Shown here one piece after another: positions 60,381 to 64,000 of a stretch of DNA of 64,000 bases. Location of the stretch: NCBI GenBank assembly GCA_001465935.1, contig LNKV01000042.1:248001-312000 (forward strand), written 5' to 3'. The notes under the pieces are model-generated. The model was not told where the DNA came from. It searched no databases and was given only the letters and a program-made list of their open reading frames with translations. The position numbers and the translations under genes are program-made. Within the stretch, counting starts at the first letter, position 1; every line of letters starts with the position of its first letter. This DNA is from Clarireedia homoeocarpa. Lineage: Eukaryota; Ascomycota; Leotiomycetes; Helotiales; Rutstroemiaceae.

Positions 60381-62025
60381 AGTCCAAAAAGTACGAATTT
60401 ATGAGCACCACAAAAAAAGAGGAGAATCTTATCATCGAAAATCTGAAAACCGAAACTCGAACGGCCTTGTCGATTATCATATCATAAAAGGAGGTAACAT
60501 TTTCCAAAAAAGGGAGCATTCGAATATACCCATTTCGTCATTTTTAAAGCATCGCTTGCGTCACAAATCTACTTTCGTAGGGGAGGCTGGAAATCTCCAA
60601 ACTTACCTGGATGGTCCTTTATTACATGAACTTCGGTTCCCATTAACAAAAATTCACATGCATGCATTCACAGCATTCCGCTGGCGTTGGATTAATTTTG
60701 CTTCAAAATCATACAAACCATATCCATGAGTATGAATGTCAGTCTTTTTTTCTTCTTATTGGTGGGTGAACAGTCAAGGATATAGGATTGCTTTTGTGCT
60801 TTTTTTAAGCAATTGCCGGGGAAACACGGGAAGGAGGTCGGATATATCGCGGGGGAGGGGTTTCTGGTAAAACATCGCTTTTTTTTCGGAAGGGAATTTG
60901 TTCTTGGGAATAAAAATCTATATTTTGGGGTGGGTGTTTGCAATAAACTTTACGTTTCAGCATGGTTGGAGAAGTGGAGAAGGGAAGAGAAGAGGAAGGA
61001 CGATAGGGAAGTGATGTGTCAAGATGTTGGATAACGAAACATCGATTGTTTAATCGCAAATCTGCACTCATTTGCATACTGCAGCTATTGTTGTTGGTAT
61101 TATTGTTAGGTGTGGAGGAGAAAAGGGTAGGGATGGTGGAAGGGATAAAATAATGAGGTTATGAATATGAGAGAGATTTTTCCTGCAACGAGATCCGCCT
61201 TTTCCACTCTGGCTTTGAAGTGTCCACTCTGGCTTTGAAGTGTCCACTCTGGGTTTGAAGTGTCCACTCTGGGTTTGAAGTGAATTAAGATGTAGTCCAC
61301 ACTCCTCCAATCAGAAGCCTAGGTAGGGAGTGAATGAATCTTTGTGCACCGCTGGTTTTCTTGGTCTTGGAATAGATAGATGAATAGGGAAGATGTAGCA
61401 TCTCATTTACCCCCCCTTACGTACACGCCAACCACTCCGTTTCTGTCATAGAAGGAGTCCGTCCGGCTTACAGAACGGAATGCTGGAAGGTCTTCTTCTA
61501 TCACTAGACCTAGCAGTCAATGGAATCAAGCAAAAACTTAAACTACTCTTTGTGTTACGACTACATTGGGAAATGGGGGAACGAAGCACCCACATATACT
61601 ATTCACTTCGAATCTGGCGGGGAGTATATCTATCCCGCGCGAACCCCTTTCTCATCAAAAGAATGTTGTAGACGTGAAATCACCATGAGAGTTCCAACAA
61701 GCAGTATCCCGCCTCCTTGTCCGTCTCGGGTGTCCTCTTACTCTATTCTATACTCATCTCATCGTGCAGCTCCCGCTCCCGCTCCAATACGGCTATTCGG
61801 ATATAAACGGGCGGCATACTTTAAAAAGCTTGAAAGCGCTGAACGGATATAGCAATCGCGGGCACGGTATGGATGCTGATATAGCGGGATATCCTTCTCT
61901 GCTACGAAACTATCTAACTGTCGTAATGCCATTCATTTCCTCCCCAGTGATCGTCCCCGGAGATCTGATTTATTCTCACCGATACTTCCCCGCCAAACTC
62001 AACTCCCTGTTCTAAATCCGGTGTC
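60381..62025. other. Intergenic between convergent genes
   Basis: 1.6 kb of 3' flanks for the zinc-finger gene (+) and the cyclase-family gene (-). It contains the 20-bp array at 61203-61280 and no supported gene. Confidence 0.55.
61203..61280. repeat. Four copies of 20-bp TGTCCACTCTGGSTTTGAAG
   Basis: Two copies carry CTGGCTTTG and two carry CTGGGTTTG; the first copy starts TTTCC. In the minus direction the short frames here are made of repeat translation. Confidence 0.95.
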
Positions 62026-63726
62026 TTAGAATATCGCCATAGCGTTGGGAGGCGAAGATACACCGCCAGGCATGTTCAATGGCATGGAAGTGACGAAGAA
62101 TGAATATCGGTTCAACGATCGACATTTTTGAGATAGTGCTTCGAGATCGAATATCTCGCCTGGGTGTATTGGTTTAAAGGTTTAGTATTGCATGTAATGT
62201 AGATCAGCAAGAGGGGAAAAGTAGTTGGCCACACATACCAATCGGCATACCCCATCCACCGAGCAGATACTCATGGCAAGCGATCTCGCCGGGTGTTGGG
62301 AATACCTGTTCAGATAACGTCTATTAGCAGCATCTTTTTTCCATCTCCTCATCCCATTCCTGAATCCTCCGTTCGAACTTAACCCACAAAAGAATAATCA
62401 AAAGAACTCCCCCCCGCTCTTCCCAAAACTCACCTCCCAACTGATAGCATCCCCCGCAACTGCACTAACCCCTTCATCCCATAACCACTCCAACAACTCC
62501 AAGCTCGCCTCCACTCCGGCATGTTGTGGCGTCTCCAACTCCGCATACGCTCTCTTTTGCTCATCACTAAAGGAGTCCCATTCGGGAATCACGCCCATTC
62601 GTATGAACAGGACGTCGCCTCTTCGCAGCTGCGTGTTCTGTGCATGGAGAATGTTCTTCAGCGTTGCGAGGGAGATGGAATGGGTGGAGAAATTGCTGTA
62701 TTGGATGGGAGGTGTTTGTGTGCTGCAGTGGTGATGGTAGTCGATTAGGATACCGCGGCCTGAGGGAGGGTGTGTTGTGTTAGTATGGGTTTGGAGGTTT
62801 AGGAACTGGCAAAGGAGGATAGGAGGATAGGAGGATAGGAGGATAGTAAAGAGTACGTACCGGCAATTCCTTCGGATGCCCAATGCTGGAGGCCGATGCG
62901 TTTGTTAGAGGAATCCATGATTTCTTCTTTGGTGGTGCCGCCATAGAATACTCGGTCCTGGGAACTTGAGGGGTCGGAGGGGTTGCGTGGTTGGGAGTAG
63001 TGGCGGAACCCGTCCCATTGACTGCTTTGCTCTGTAGATGGGGTCAGTTGTTGAATGACCGACGGCGTTTCCTGTGGTGAAGAGACATAGGTAAACCAAA
63101 GGCTTTCTCTGATTGTCAAAAGCACCAAGTAGATGTTTGGACGTTCTACAGACACTTGTCCAGTATCAACAACATCCACGTACTATCCCAACCTGGCCTT
63201 CTTCCGACTCCAGCAGCACATACAAGTCGTCACAGCCCCCATAATCCCCGCCTTTCACCAAAAAATGCTCCCCAACTCCAAAAAAAAAAAACCCCCCTAC
63301 CCAAAAAAAAACCTACGTGGATTCATATGATAAACATCATCAAAACAAGCCCCATAACCCGCCCCCCCCGGTCCCCACAGCGGCACAACCTTATGCCCGC
63401 ATTTCTGCCGCCCAAACTGCGAGTACTCCAATTTCGTCATGTCCCATCCCAAACCTACTCTATCGCCCGTTTTAATCTCCGAAGTCGCGGCTGCGGAGAC
63501 GATATTCGGTGTTAAAAGGGAGAGACGACCTAGAGGGATAGGTTAGTTTGTTTAAAGTGGTTCAGAGCCGGGATTAAGAAGGAATGTTGATGTACGTACC
63601 AATGCCTTCGAGGGCTGAGCCTGGTTCTCCTATCCAGACTCTTTTCGGGTTGGGAAGTTGAGAGAAGGGGGTATTGTAGATAGAGGGGTCGTAGCGCGGG
63701 GATGAGGATGTGTCGTTCTCAGCCAT
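62026..63726 (-). CDS. Cyclase-family protein (PF04199-like, kynurenine formamidase fold)
   Basis: Six exons encode 345 residues: complement(63600-63726), complement(63317-63529), complement(62861-63031), complement(62434-62759), complement(62239-62305) and complement(62026-62159). All introns join in frame; the 285-nt second intron is long and holds homopolymer runs. Matching family features: GDRVGLGWDMTKLEYSQFGRQ, PQQSSQWDGFRHYS (the metal-site 'WDG..H' of fungal members), the HWASEGIAGRGILIDYHHHC segment (usual 'GI.GRGVLlD'), RRGDVLFIRMGVIPEW, VAGDAISWEVFPTPGEIACHEYLLGGWGMPIGE and the ending RYSFFVTSMPLNMPGGVSSPPNAMAIF. Relatives hydrolyse cyclic or formylated substrates; this one's substrate is not known. 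The 3-4 intron contains a GGAGGATAG repeat (62812-62846). Confidence 0.87.
62812..62846. repeat. AGGAGGATAG minisatellite inside an intron
   Basis: About four 8-9 bp copies in the intron between exons 3 and 4 of the cyclase-family gene. Confidence 0.85.
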
Positions 63727-64000
63727 GGTGAATGAGTGAATGAATGATACGATCTGGTAAATAAGTTAGTACGTAGTATCAGGGCTCTAGTCTTGCTAAT
63801 TGACTGTTAGACCTACCAAATAATTGAATATACTTTCTTCGATAGTCGACGTCGTTCGGTTCCAGTGGACTGAAAAACATCACGTGTGAATTCACCCCCT
63901 CCATACTTCGTATAGACCCCACCCACACCCTTTTCCACCCTCGGTAGATCGGGGCAATGAAGGCCCGCCCGCCAATCATGCTGCTGAAGAGAGAGAAACC
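63727..64000. other. Promoter side of the cyclase-family gene; window edge
   Basis: 274 bp upstream of the minus-strand start codon at 63726. A 66-codon minus frame (63779-63979) has no support. Confidence 0.5.

Overview
This 64 kb window is eukaryotic nuclear DNA from a filamentous ascomycete (Pezizomycotina). The evidence is short GT-AG introns (about 50-285 nt) with CTAAC/CTGAC-like branch sites, single-gene transcription units on both strands, and fungal families: a HET-domain gene, Vfa1, Yvh1, Kgd4 and a 2EXR/F-box-like protein. A Leotiomycete is my guess only. I recognised no rRNA, tRNA, CRISPR array or intact transposase/reverse transcriptase gene.

Layout. 0-7.3 kb: the 3' part of a very large, acidic, disordered protein gene whose introns are all phase 1. 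9.7-12.4 kb: a 2EXR/F-box-like gene and a short-chain dehydrogenase. 12.7-14.4 kb: a broken heterokaryon-incompatibility (HET) gene cut short by a repeat element that recurs inverted at 38.65 kb. 14.8-15.8 kb: NAA10/ARD1. 20.3-23.9 kb: a DENN-domain protein with a C1-like finger. 25.5-29.0 kb: MTR4, head-to-head with a COX subunit (29.3 kb). 30-31 kb: Mediator subunit 18. 32.3 kb: KGD4. 33.5-35.6 kb: a RUS/DUF647 membrane protein containing a 13-nt microexon. 35.9-36.8 kb: cytochrome c heme lyase, head-to-head with mevalonate diphosphate decarboxylase (37.2-38.4 kb). 38.6-39.5 kb: the second repeat copy plus a palindromic tandem array. 40.5-41.4 kb: a probable broken coiled-coil gene. 43.1 kb: VFA1. 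46.8-48.3 kb: YVH1. 48.3-58.0 kb: a gene-poor stretch ahead of a C2H2 zinc-finger gene (58.0-60.4 kb). 62.0-63.7 kb: a six-exon cyclase-family gene.

Most intact genes are conserved housekeeping functions: RNA surveillance, protein N-terminal acetylation, respiration, sterol precursor synthesis, transcription, ribosome maturation and ESCRT/Vps4 function. They are not a cluster. Two divergent promoters (MTR4/COX, CYC3/MVD1) and several convergent pairs are the only obvious arrangement. The accessory material is the broken HET gene, the repeat copies, the broken coiled-coil gene and the microsatellite-rich intergenic blocks.

I found no convincing new multigene system. The points most worth follow-up are the all-phase-1 symmetric exon cassette gene, the RUS microexon, the HET-gene wreck with its repeat, and the palindromic array. 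Exon boundaries were worked out by hand from splice signals, frame continuity and family conservation. No search was run.
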